From positions 1-40,574 of IMG/VR virus record IMGVR_UViG_3300023179_000228: 40,574 nt of DNA; one strand, given 5' to 3'. A program made the position numbers and the translations under genes. Origin of the DNA: a virus. Within the stretch, counting starts at the first letter, position 1. Every line of letters begins with the position of its first letter. The notes beneath the pieces were generated by a model. That model was not told the DNA's origin. It searched no databases and saw only the letters and a list, made by a program, of their open reading frames with translations. Positions 13,800 through 21,505 of the stretch are shown here, one piece after another.

Positions 13800-14476
13800 G
13801 CGGCTTCCGTAAGGGTTTGCAGGGCGCGATCATACTCGGACTTGAGTTGCGGTTCGCGTTGCTTGGATTTATCAGCAAAGAAGAGAGACGATGAGGCTAG
13901 GTATCTGGCAATCGGCAAAAGCAAGGTTTCCGCATAGTTATGAGGGATTGGAATGCTTGTGGAAGGACTGGCCGAGTAATCGTTGGTAGTAAATGTCGGA
14001 GCCTTCAGGGCTACCGCCATATACAAGGTCGCGTTTGTGGTGGGCTTCGGGACAACGTAAATCTTTAGTGATGTGGCGTCTGCCCCGCTATCTGGGCGAA
14101 GAGCTTCAATGAAATACGCTTGAGGGGCTGAATTAGCCAGAGCCGTCAGGGATCCTGCATAGATAGAATGAAATGCCTCAAACTCACCCCTGCTTGAAAT
14201 AGGACGCAAGAGGATGTTGTCTGAAGCCCTGCGGACTGGTCCGATTACGGACTGGATATCGTCACTAAGCGCAGAGTTATCTGTGTTTGCTGAAATGGTT
14301 ACGGAAATCTCTTTCCGTGTGTAGAAATCAAGAAACCTATGGCCTTTAGACCACAGGAGTTGCATGGCCGAGTTTAGATCATTAAAGATTCGGCGACGCA
14401 TGATCTCTGGAGCTGCGGCATTATTCGGAATGCCGAACACTTCATAGATCGAATCGATGGCTTGTGCGACTGTCAT
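13796..14476 (-). CDS. Head-tail adaptor (connector)-like protein
   Basis: A 226-residue protein downstream of the capsid gene. It begins with helices (A-Q-A-I-D-S-I-Y-E-V-F-G, then R-R-R-I-F-N-D-L-N-S-A-M-Q-L-L-W) followed by a beta-rich middle and a C-terminal helix ending with the acidic/aromatic pattern of neck proteins. The length and the order capsid, adaptor match podovirus gp6/gp8-like connectors, which join the portal to the tail. The assignment is by position and fold pattern, not by signature. Confidence 0.6.
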   Translation of the reverse strand: MTVAQAIDSIYEVFGIPNNAAAPEIMRRRIFNDLNSAMQLLWSKGHRFLDFYTRKEISVTISANTDNSALSDDIQSVIGPVRRASDNILLRPISSRGEFEAFHSIYAGSLTALANSAPQAYFIEALRPDSGADATSLKIYVVPKPTTNATLYMAVALKAPTFTTNDYSASPSTSIPIPHNYAETLLLPIARYLASSSLFFADKSKQREPQLKSEYDRALQTLTEAA

Positions 14477-14487
14477 AAAAGATGAAA

Positions 14488-14517
14488 GGCTCCCACCGGT
14501 TTTACTCGATGGGAGCC
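14488..14517 (-). terminator. Hairpin terminator after the capsid gene
   Basis: An 8-bp perfect stem (GGCTCCCA and TGGGAGCC) with a 14-base loop lies between the capsid stop and the adaptor start. Read on the - strand it is followed by TTTCATCTTTTATG, a weak U-tract. It would partly end transcription after the capsid gene, giving more capsid than connector. The adaptor start is only about 12 bases further on. Confidence 0.75.
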
Positions 14518-14530
14518 AATCACTTTCAAT

Positions 14531-16120
14531 TTAGACTAACGGAGTAACCAACCCAGCGTATTTCACCGCATGGCTCAATACGACGTAGTTTGGCTGACGA
14601 CCGTCGGGCCGTTGGTAAGGAGACTGACCAAAGATGCTGGTCACGTACACCTTACGCACGAACTCCCCGTCAAAATTTTCTTCGGAGCGTTCGCCATCGA
14701 GAGAGCCGTATCCGCGAACCGCGGCATTGGCACCCATCATGATGGATTTGCCAAGTGGAACTCCCCACTTGTTGCACTGAATGATTACCGCGCCAGGAGT
14801 AATGGCGTTTGCCGCAGTGGCAGTGTCATGGATCTTGGAGTCAGCAAACTGAGCGTCAAAGTTAGTAGGAGCAGTTCCAGTAACTAAGGTCTTCCAGCCG
14901 GCCAAGCTCTTCACGAAGGATCCAGACGTAACGGCAGTCGTACCAAGAACAGCGGTCAATGTCAGGCGGTTGCCATCGTTGGTGCTGTACTGGGCGAGCG
15001 TGTACTTGCCGTTCGACAAGATCAAGACGTAGCCACGATCCGATCCGCCCACAGTCAGCGAATCGTCAGGATTGAAGCGGTACTTGAAGTTATTGAAATA
15101 CTTGAAGTACGCCGGTCCGTAGATATCGCTAGTTACTTGTGTGCGTCTTGCACCAGCGGTGACAGAGCCACCACCAGCGATTTCAAACGCGGCGCGATCT
15201 TTGGCTGCGGTATTGAGCTGCGGGAATCCTGTGACAACCGATCCGCTCGATACCCATCCGCCGTAGACGGCGCGGGAATTGAGGGATGAACCAACCGGCC
15301 CAAAGCCGTCATGGTCAATCGGGTTGTATTCACGGATCACATGTCCGTCCACATCGACGTATCCGCCGGTGAACAGAACGCTAGATTCGCCTTGAGCAGC
15401 TGCGGCCGCGCGAACTGCCGCCAAGTAGTTGGACTCGTTCTTAAGCGAGACAAGAGCCTCACCAGTCGAAGCGAGCAAGTAGCGGTTGATCTTATTTTTG
15501 CCGTTAGTGGCGACCATTGCTGGTTTCGCACCACGGGTTTTCAACTGCTGACCTACGCGGATGATGGTGTCATAGCTGATTGTGTCGCCAGACAAGAGGT
15601 CATCTTCAGTCGTAGCGGAAGTGTTTGCGAGAATATAGTTCTCGGAATTCCCCTTGTGGAGGAACAACTTCTGCAACCGCTCTGTTTTGATCCGGCCGAG
15701 CCAGTTGCCAAGCATGGTTGGCACGTTGGACTTCAGTTCGGAAGCAATAGCGATCTTCTCTTCAGTCCGCTTGTTGTAGGAGACTGCATGACGGAGGAAA
15801 TCAACCGTCAGCTGGAAAGAACCAAGTCGGAAATCTTCCGTCTTGTCTTGTACCAGTTCGTCACCTTGGACACCTTCTCCGAAGAGCTGGGCCATTGTGC
15901 GGAATGTGATTTTAGATCCAGCGCCTTTGGAAAGGTCGCGGATCGCCTGTACTGCGTATGTGTCACTCGGCCCCTCGAACTGCTGGAAGAAGTTCTCGGT
16001 TGCTTCGGACAACTGTACTCCTTTACGCCAGAGTTCTGGCAGGAGCTGGTTGTACGATGTTGAGTTGCTGATCCCGAAATCAGCGAGTCGGTTGGATTCG
16101 GGGATTAATAGTTGAGCCAT
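14531..16120 (-). CDS. N4-gp56-family major capsid protein
   Basis: A 529-residue protein. The start is preceded by AAAGGAG with a 9-base spacer, a strong ribosome site fitting a highly expressed gene. The N-terminus (L-P-E-L-W-R-K-G-V-Q-L), the segment I-T-F-R-T-M-A-Q-L-F-G-E-G-V-Q-G and the R-H-A-V-S-Y-N-K-R-T-E-E-K helix are the layout of N4-gp56/DUF4043-type HK97-fold capsids. The family forms the shell of podoviruses. A hairpin terminator follows, and the scaffold gene directly upstream is in the usual order. The length is larger than the 400-residue typical form because of an Ala/Gly/Ser-rich insert in the second half. Confidence 0.9.
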   Translation of the reverse strand: MAQLLIPESNRLADFGISNSTSYNQLLPELWRKGVQLSEATENFFQQFEGPSDTYAVQAIRDLSKGAGSKITFRTMAQLFGEGVQGDELVQDKTEDFRLGSFQLTVDFLRHAVSYNKRTEEKIAIASELKSNVPTMLGNWLGRIKTERLQKLFLHKGNSENYILANTSATTEDDLLSGDTISYDTIIRVGQQLKTRGAKPAMVATNGKNKINRYLLASTGEALVSLKNESNYLAAVRAAAAAQGESSVLFTGGYVDVDGHVIREYNPIDHDGFGPVGSSLNSRAVYGGWVSSGSVVTGFPQLNTAAKDRAAFEIAGGGSVTAGARRTQVTSDIYGPAYFKYFNNFKYRFNPDDSLTVGGSDRGYVLILSNGKYTLAQYSTNDGNRLTLTAVLGTTAVTSGSFVKSLAGWKTLVTGTAPTNFDAQFADSKIHDTATAANAITPGAVIIQCNKWGVPLGKSIMMGANAAVRGYGSLDGERSEENFDGEFVRKVYVTSIFGQSPYQRPDGRQPNYVVLSHAVKYAGLVTPLV

Positions 16121-16154
16121 GGTTAGTGACTCCTTTCATTAACTCCTGCGCACC

Positions 16155-17132
16155 TTAGAGTCTGGCCGCCAATGCTTGGAGCGTGTCCAAGTCATCTATT
16201 TTAGCGATCAGATCCTTCGGTGATATAGTTGCAGGAGCAGTTGTGCGGGCGTTACCGCTCGCGATTGGTGGTTTGTTTTGACGCGCAACGCTAGATGAGG
16301 GGGCCGGCCGGCCGGAATTGGGTGCAATTCCGATAGCATTGGCCGCCATCTGCGTAAGCTTCCATGGGAGTTCTGGGTCAGAAACGAGAGGATTTTGCGT
16401 GTCCTTGAGGGACTCGTAGATCTCGTTCATCTTGGCCACTAGGGGGCTATTTCTGTCGGAGGCATCTGGATAGAATTTAACCGCCTTCGACTTTGCCTCG
16501 CTAACCCTCTGGGTATATTCAGTTTGGGCCTTGGAAGCATCTTCGGCAGCTCGCCTTTCGGAACGCCGAAGCTCCAGATTTAGATTCTGGATCTCCAGCT
16601 CGAGATCAGCCGCCTTATCAAACTCAAGAGACCGGATGGCCTCGGCTTTCGCCTTGGCACGCTCCGACAGCTTGGATTCAAGGGTGGCTGGATCCGCGTA
16701 CTGAACGGCCTGCTCTGATTCTCCCTTTTTGACCATCTCCATCGCTTGGGCAAGAGACAGATCTGGATTCCTAGCACGGATCTGAAGGGCTTTACGCTCC
16801 TCCTCCGACCAGGATCCGACCCGCACTCGCTCCGGAAGAATGTTAGCCTGAGGGTCTGGAATTTCGTCCTTAACATCCTCTGGTTTAACTTCTTCTGTAT
16901 TAGAATCTTCCGCAACGGAAGCCTTGGGGCTTTTTACGGCCTCTGCCTCGGCTTGTTTATCCGGTAGAATCGGATCCGTTGCGGCCGCCTCTGCCTTCGG
17001 CTGCTCTACTACAGCCGTAAGGTTTTGGACAAGCTCTTGATACGCCCGCTCATCTAGCGTTGCTACGTCAGGTTTATTGTTTTGGGTTTGAGTTGTTTGC
17101 TCGGTTTGCACCGGAGTATTTGTTTCGCTCAT
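16155..17132 (-). CDS. Scaffold-like protein
   Basis: A 325-residue acidic protein with a Thr/Gln-rich N-terminus, a long helical middle (residues 140-230, A-K-A-K-A-E-A-I-R then E-I-Q-N-L-N-L-E-L-R-R-S-E-R-R-A-A-E) and a C-terminal D-L-I-A-K-I-D-D-L-D-T-L-Q-A-L-A-A-R-L helix. This composition and the place just upstream of the capsid gene fit a scaffolding protein, which guides capsid assembly and is then removed. No protease is seen in the adjacent genes; the giant protein carries a zincin. No start Shine-Dalgarno sequence is visible. Confidence 0.75.
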   Translation of the reverse strand: MSETNTPVQTEQTTQTQNNKPDVATLDERAYQELVQNLTAVVEQPKAEAAATDPILPDKQAEAEAVKSPKASVAEDSNTEEVKPEDVKDEIPDPQANILPERVRVGSWSEEERKALQIRARNPDLSLAQAMEMVKKGESEQAVQYADPATLESKLSERAKAKAEAIRSLEFDKAADLELEIQNLNLELRRSERRAAEDASKAQTEYTQRVSEAKSKAVKFYPDASDRNSPLVAKMNEIYESLKDTQNPLVSDPELPWKLTQMAANAIGIAPNSGRPAPSSSVARQNKPPIASGNARTTAPATISPKDLIAKIDDLDTLQALAARL

Positions 17133-17240
17133 ACCGGCAGGGTGGATTCTGGAAGTACCTTAGCAACACGATGATTGGCTCTGTGCCGCACCCATGACTT
17201 CTTCGTTAGAAGTAATACCTTGAAGCCATAGATTCCAGAT

Positions 17241-17747
17241 ATGAGCAACAGCAGAGATGCCGTAGGTGGATTTGTTAAGCCAACGATCAACTACGGAAGC
17301 GTTTCCGGTTCCGGAGCAAAGTTCATCGGGCAAGGAATACTAAATCTTTATCGAGACCCTAGGATTACTTGGCCGTTTACGCCTACGTTTTCTGGAAATC
17401 TGATTACGATTACAGCCGGCCATGCTAATGGGGTTCCTGTTCCAAGGTTTAATGGCGGCGTAACAGTTGGGTATTACAAGGTGGTAATCACAACCGATGG
17501 TCAAGTTGTAACAAGCGCGAGTATTCGGGCGGGGACTCCTAGGCCACAGACTCCTGAAGAGGATTCATATCCAACTACCGTTGAGGTACCAATTATCGAG
17601 GTTGAGCAGGTACCAAATACTCTATACGGCTACTATGCCAGACGAATTACTGGAGCAGGAGGAATTTCTCTAACACCATACGTCGCTGCTTACGTCGGCA
17701 GTGGTTGCAACAAGACAGCAAAATACGCTTGGGCTGTTTTTACATAA
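17241..17747 (+). CDS. Beta-rich protein on the opposite strand, virion-surface candidate
   Basis: A 168-residue protein, + strand, in the middle of - strand structural genes. It is Gly, Thr, Val and Pro-rich (S-G-N-L-I-T-I-T-A-G-H-A-N-G-V, then G-G-V-T-V-G-Y-Y-K-V-V-I-T), typical of a beta-sandwich or fibre subunit. The stop lies three bases before the start of the 920-residue gene, so both belong to one transcription unit. The 108-base gap to the scaffold start (17133-17240) must hold its promoter; I see no convincing one. Probably a host-range or tail component; function unknown. Confidence 0.65.
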   Translation: MSNSRDAVGGFVKPTINYGSVSGSGAKFIGQGILNLYRDPRITWPFTPTFSGNLITITAGHANGVPVPRFNGGVTVGYYKVVITTDGQVVTSASIRAGTPRPQTPEEDSYPTTVEVPIIEVEQVPNTLYGYYARRITGAGGISLTPYVAAYVGSGCNKTAKYAWAVFT

Positions 17748-17750
17748 GCC

Positions 17751-20513
17751 ATGTTTGTTACCTACAAAAAATTTAAGGTTGATGGCTACACTAAGGTCGA
17801 AAAAAGCGGACTAACGAAGGGCGGCGGGTGGCTTGAGGGACCAGAGGGCGGTGGTTACTATGAAAACGTTTGCGGCGTTAAGTGCCTATGGGATCCCGGA
17901 AAGAATCCTAAAGATAATCGAGCGACTTTAGCCGCGAATTACACTATCTCCAGCGGATATTGCGCCTCATCCCGCTCGGAAAGTTGCTCTAGACAAGGCC
18001 TTTGCTCGCTGGATACTGGAATAGGGACCGGCGCAGACGTGAACATGTTTGCGTATATGACCGACACCTCCTCTTCCGCACTTTTTGCTAAGCTAACATG
18101 CGTAGATGGCTTTACTTCCACGCAAAGCGAATCCGAGAATCCTTACACAGAAACCGCAAAGCTGGTTTGCACCACCTCCGAAAACAGCGGGAAGGATATT
18201 GCGAGTGCTGGTGCGTTCCCGACAGACACAACAGATTGCTTTTATGTGACTCATTCCGGCGCAATCTCTCTTTACGCAGGAGGCCGTAACTTTCCGGTTG
18301 AACTAGATAGCTCAAAAACTACGACTTGGTGCGGAGCCAGGGATGGGGACGGTGCGTGCGTGAGCACCGATACCTGTTCTGGTTGCACGCGTGCTGCCAT
18401 AACGTACTACGATGGGTGCGGCAACCCCGATGCCGGAGCAGATGGGCCCAACAACATTTCGATTTTACAAGTTTACAAGACGAAAGACCCCTGCCCTATT
18501 TATACTTATTCTGACTGCGAGAGCGTATATATTCTTTCGAAGGCGGGTAGCTACATCGCTGGAGGCAAGAATGTCGGTTCATTCTCCACCATAACTGTTC
18601 ATGCTTTGTCCGCGAACAAGGCCATTGAGTTTAATATATCCACCGGGAAAGAAAAGCCCTACATAACCCAGACTTTTTCGTACAAAAACGATGAGGTCAC
18701 GCTCAAAAAACTTGAGGCTAAAAAATCTGCGTATTCGAATTCCTACATCTGGATTGGTGAAAGTGATGTATATACAAGCACATACACGACTGATGTTGGT
18801 GGCTATGAGGCCGGCAGCGCCGCAACATTGTTTTATAGTGAAGAAGTTAAGGCAACCGCAACGGGGGTTGCTTGGGAGACGACTGGGCCGGGCTCGCATC
18901 CATGCTGTAGGCCTTTCCCCATTTGGACGGATGATTGCACCTCGAAAGAAGTCTCGAAATCGACAACAGATACCATTTCTGCTGGGAAGTCGTTTGAATT
19001 CACGCATGTAAAAATGAGCACTACCATGTTGGGTGAATACTACGCATACCAGCCAACCACAATATCCAGAGGAGACCACTTGGCGTGGGGTGAGTTTGGT
19101 TATAGCACGAGTGGTGGCGGAGTATATAAATCCAGCTACAACAACCAAGAAGAACATGAATGCGAAAGTGTCGTGGTAAGTGAGGTCCTTACTAGCGTTG
19201 GAGATGATCCATTTGAGAAATGCTATGACTGCTTCCCGGGTATGGTTACAGTGGGTTACATGAAACCAAACGAAATCCCAGGGACAGCGAAGTGCGGTGA
19301 TCTCTTTTGCGGGTGCACGAGCGCGGAAGGGGGTAGTATGGAGGGGCCACCCTACCCGCCCCTGGTTGAGGCTCAAACCGAATGCTACCACACATGCGCC
19401 TCGGCGAAGGCGTGCGGGGACCCAGAAACGGGTTGCTGCATGGATCATGGTCCCAAATATTATAGTGAGTACCGAAGAACTGACGTTTCTAAAAACATGA
19501 TTTCAAGGACAGGCGATTGTGGCTTAGCTGATCAGTATTCATACGATGTCTCCTACACTCACCTCACCTGTGTCCAGACCCTCACAACAAGAATTGGCGG
19601 CGGATTTCAAATGACCGCCCGAAAATTTGAGGGCCTCTATTTCCTTGATTCAACGGGGGGCATGCGAACAGCAACTTCATTTATTCTAAAACAATCAAAG
19701 TCAGACATCGCGCTCTCGCACGTTAACTTTGCATTTTCTGGGGCGTACTACAATCCAATGGGCAGGACAACCCAGTTTGGCTCAGATGGAGCAAAAAAGA
19801 CTTTCATTGCACTAGCTACCGCAAATGCCACGTACATTGTTGGATCACCAGACGGAAAATCTAAATCTACAGGCTCACAAACAGCTTCGCATGATGGGGA
19901 TCTGCACTCATACTATATTTCTGATCCAGACGTTAATAACAAGGCTTGGAATCAAGCGTCTTGGCCGGGGCACGGCGTTGTAAGGGGTAAAATAACTACA
20001 GGCACTTTTAGCTTTTCTTTCAGAACAGGGTTTTTTGCGAATAGCTATGGCGGAGGAGGCAGTGTTGCGCGATTCTCTCCTGGAGCGAAGCAGACCATTG
20101 TCGCTGACGGAGGGCTAAACATAATATCAAGCAAAGCCATAGCATCGGAAACATTCTTCGATACTGCTTACTCAACTAATGCTTTTTCGACTTCTTTTGA
20201 CAGCAATTTCCAAGGGGCGTGGCTTGCAAAAGCAATCCCATACACTTATGTCGCTACAAGAAGCGCGAGCTTGAATCCTTTTTTCCATGCTGGAATTGGG
20301 GCAGATCACATAATCCCAATCGACTGCTCGGGGTGCAATTTCCCACAGCCAGGAATTCCGATTCCACTCATTGGAGACACGGCGGCTTATTTCATTAGGG
20401 GCGATAAGTCATTGATCTACAATAAGAATGCTGCCTCCTACCTTTGGACACATCCAGCCTATAAGAAGCAATGGGGTACTGGTCACGGCGCTAACTGCGA
20501 AGACGAAGAATAA
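17751..20513 (+). CDS. 920-residue cysteine-rich virion/receptor-binding candidate
   Basis: A large protein with about 34 Cys, nearly all in the first 620 residues, often in short spacings (C-x-x-x-x-C, C-C, C-G-C). Example clusters are near D-G-D-G-A-C-V-S-T-D-T-C-S-G-C and G-E-T-G-C-C-M. Gly, Ser and Thr are frequent and there is no membrane segment or signal peptide. The C-terminal 300 residues are Cys-poor, aromatic and Gly-rich, in the style of a fibre or spike tip. The - strand glycosyltransferase gene overlaps its 3' end by 31 bases. It resembles no family I recognise. Disulphide-rich tail spikes are rare in phages, so its assembly site is unclear. Confidence 0.7.
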   Translation: MFVTYKKFKVDGYTKVEKSGLTKGGGWLEGPEGGGYYENVCGVKCLWDPGKNPKDNRATLAANYTISSGYCASSRSESCSRQGLCSLDTGIGTGADVNMFAYMTDTSSSALFAKLTCVDGFTSTQSESENPYTETAKLVCTTSENSGKDIASAGAFPTDTTDCFYVTHSGAISLYAGGRNFPVELDSSKTTTWCGARDGDGACVSTDTCSGCTRAAITYYDGCGNPDAGADGPNNISILQVYKTKDPCPIYTYSDCESVYILSKAGSYIAGGKNVGSFSTITVHALSANKAIEFNISTGKEKPYITQTFSYKNDEVTLKKLEAKKSAYSNSYIWIGESDVYTSTYTTDVGGYEAGSAATLFYSEEVKATATGVAWETTGPGSHPCCRPFPIWTDDCTSKEVSKSTTDTISAGKSFEFTHVKMSTTMLGEYYAYQPTTISRGDHLAWGEFGYSTSGGGVYKSSYNNQEEHECESVVVSEVLTSVGDDPFEKCYDCFPGMVTVGYMKPNEIPGTAKCGDLFCGCTSAEGGSMEGPPYPPLVEAQTECYHTCASAKACGDPETGCCMDHGPKYYSEYRRTDVSKNMISRTGDCGLADQYSYDVSYTHLTCVQTLTTRIGGGFQMTARKFEGLYFLDSTGGMRTATSFILKQSKSDIALSHVNFAFSGAYYNPMGRTTQFGSDGAKKTFIALATANATYIVGSPDGKSKSTGSQTASHDGDLHSYYISDPDVNNKAWNQASWPGHGVVRGKITTGTFSFSFRTGFFANSYGGGGSVARFSPGAKQTIVADGGLNIISSKAIASETFFDTAYSTNAFSTSFDSNFQGAWLAKAIPYTYVATRSASLNPFFHAGIGADHIIPIDCSGCNFPQPGIPIPLIGDTAAYFIRGDKSLIYNKNAASYLWTHPAYKKQWGTGHGANCEDEE

Positions 20514-21505
20514 GTTGTCAGCTCGCAGTATTTTCTCGGGTATACGCGAATATGCCCGCTTGTCTCTTCATCTTGGGGACTGAAGTATGGCTGGTGCACC
20601 ACATATCCCTCTTCCCCTCTTTTAACGTGGGATGCCGGAACGGATATATTGCAGGCTATTTTTAAGCCAGCCGGAGACCATCGGTTCCAAACGAGATAAA
20701 GGTCTTGAGTCCCCTTCCCGTCGTAACCATCGAAGTTTGAGACTGCTAATGCCTTCTTGCTTAAAAGCGTACACCCCATTCCACACCAATCTGTAGGTAG
20801 CACGGCCCCATGCACGGCCGCGCCAGGGTATGCTTGATCTAGCCACCCGCGTTTCCTCCATTTAACAGCATTGAGCGCAAACACATTCCCCTTTGGTGGG
20901 CATTGCTTCACTTTTTCATCAAGTCCCCTTAGTTCTTTCAATAAATCTTCGCTTGGCTTTTCCTTTTTCTCGACAGAAGCAGTCCAAGATGCCCGCTTCT
21001 CTTCTAATTGCTTCTTAAGTTCCTCGGGTATTTCGCGCTCTTCTTCTGTGTAGTCCTCGCAAATCTGCTTTTTCTCAGTTCCGCGACCACAGAGAAAGCT
21101 TCCGTTCCAATAGGTAGACACGGCGATATCATAAGTCGGCGTAGGGCAATCAAGCGTCCATCGTAGTCCACGAAAAGAGTCTGGGTGAACCAGCATGTCA
21201 GATTCGACAGACCAGCATAGATCCGCATCCAAAGCCACCGCTTGGTCTAGGCAAGCCTGCTGAAGCCTAGCGATTACGATTTGACTATCCTCTTTGTACT
21301 TCAGGGATTCATCGTCAACGTCCAGCTCCAAGGTTATCGCGTTTACCCCTGTGGATTTAATGATCTTTTCGGCTACTCCAGACTTATCAGTTGCAAGTAT
21401 GTGTGTGTAAGGAACGCCAGCCATAGCCCTTTTAACGGACATGATTGACCCATAAAGGGCGTAACTAAACAGCTTGGTTGCCGCTGTTATTACGGCGACG
21501 TTCAT
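20483..21505 (-). CDS. Glycosyltransferase (GT-A-like) with charged helical insert
   Basis: A 340-residue protein starting at ATG 21505 in an ATGA overlap with the portal stop. Its N-terminal strand (V-A-V-I-T-A-A-T) and the acidic E-S-D-M-L-V motif at 101-106 follow the GT-A pattern in which the D-x-D-like acidic pair binds metal and nucleotide sugar. Residues 236-275 (L-P-T-D-W-C-G-M-G-C-T-L-L, then F-D-G-Y-D-G-K-G-T-Q-D-L) resemble the acceptor-side region of GT2-like enzymes. Residues 152-201 form an unusual Glu/Lys-rich helical insert. The likely role is to glycosylate a virion protein, possibly the Ser-rich proteins, or a host component. Confidence 0.65.
   Translation of the reverse strand: MNVAVITAATKLFSYALYGSIMSVKRAMAGVPYTHILATDKSGVAEKIIKSTGVNAITLELDVDDESLKYKEDSQIVIARLQQACLDQAVALDADLCWSVESDMLVHPDSFRGLRWTLDCPTPTYDIAVSTYWNGSFLCGRGTEKKQICEDYTEEEREIPEELKKQLEEKRASWTASVEKKEKPSEDLLKELRGLDEKVKQCPPKGNVFALNAVKWRKRGWLDQAYPGAAVHGAVLPTDWCGMGCTLLSKKALAVSNFDGYDGKGTQDLYLVWNRWSPAGLKIACNISVPASHVKRGEEGYVVHQPYFSPQDEETSGHIRVYPRKYCELTTYSSSSQLAP
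20494..20538 (+). terminator. Possible terminator after the + strand pair
   Basis: A 7-bp stem (ACTGCGA and TCGCAGT) with a 22-base loop straddles the stop of the Cys-rich gene and is followed by ATTTTCTC. It could end the + unit, but the loop is long and the U-tract short. It lies inside the end of the glycosyltransferase gene on the other strand. Confidence 0.35.

Noticed and set aside
15311-16063. A 250-codon + strand frame inside the capsid gene.
   Set aside because: It lies antisense to a clear capsid protein with a strong ribosome site and has no recognisable motif.
17133-17240. A possible promoter (TAATAC) in the divergent gap.
   Set aside because: No matching -35 element at the right spacing is present, and phage or host promoter rules are unknown here.
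18579-19448. A 289-codon - strand frame inside the Cys-rich gene.
   Set aside because: Composition is erratic and the opposite frame runs 920 codons with consistent domain-like composition.
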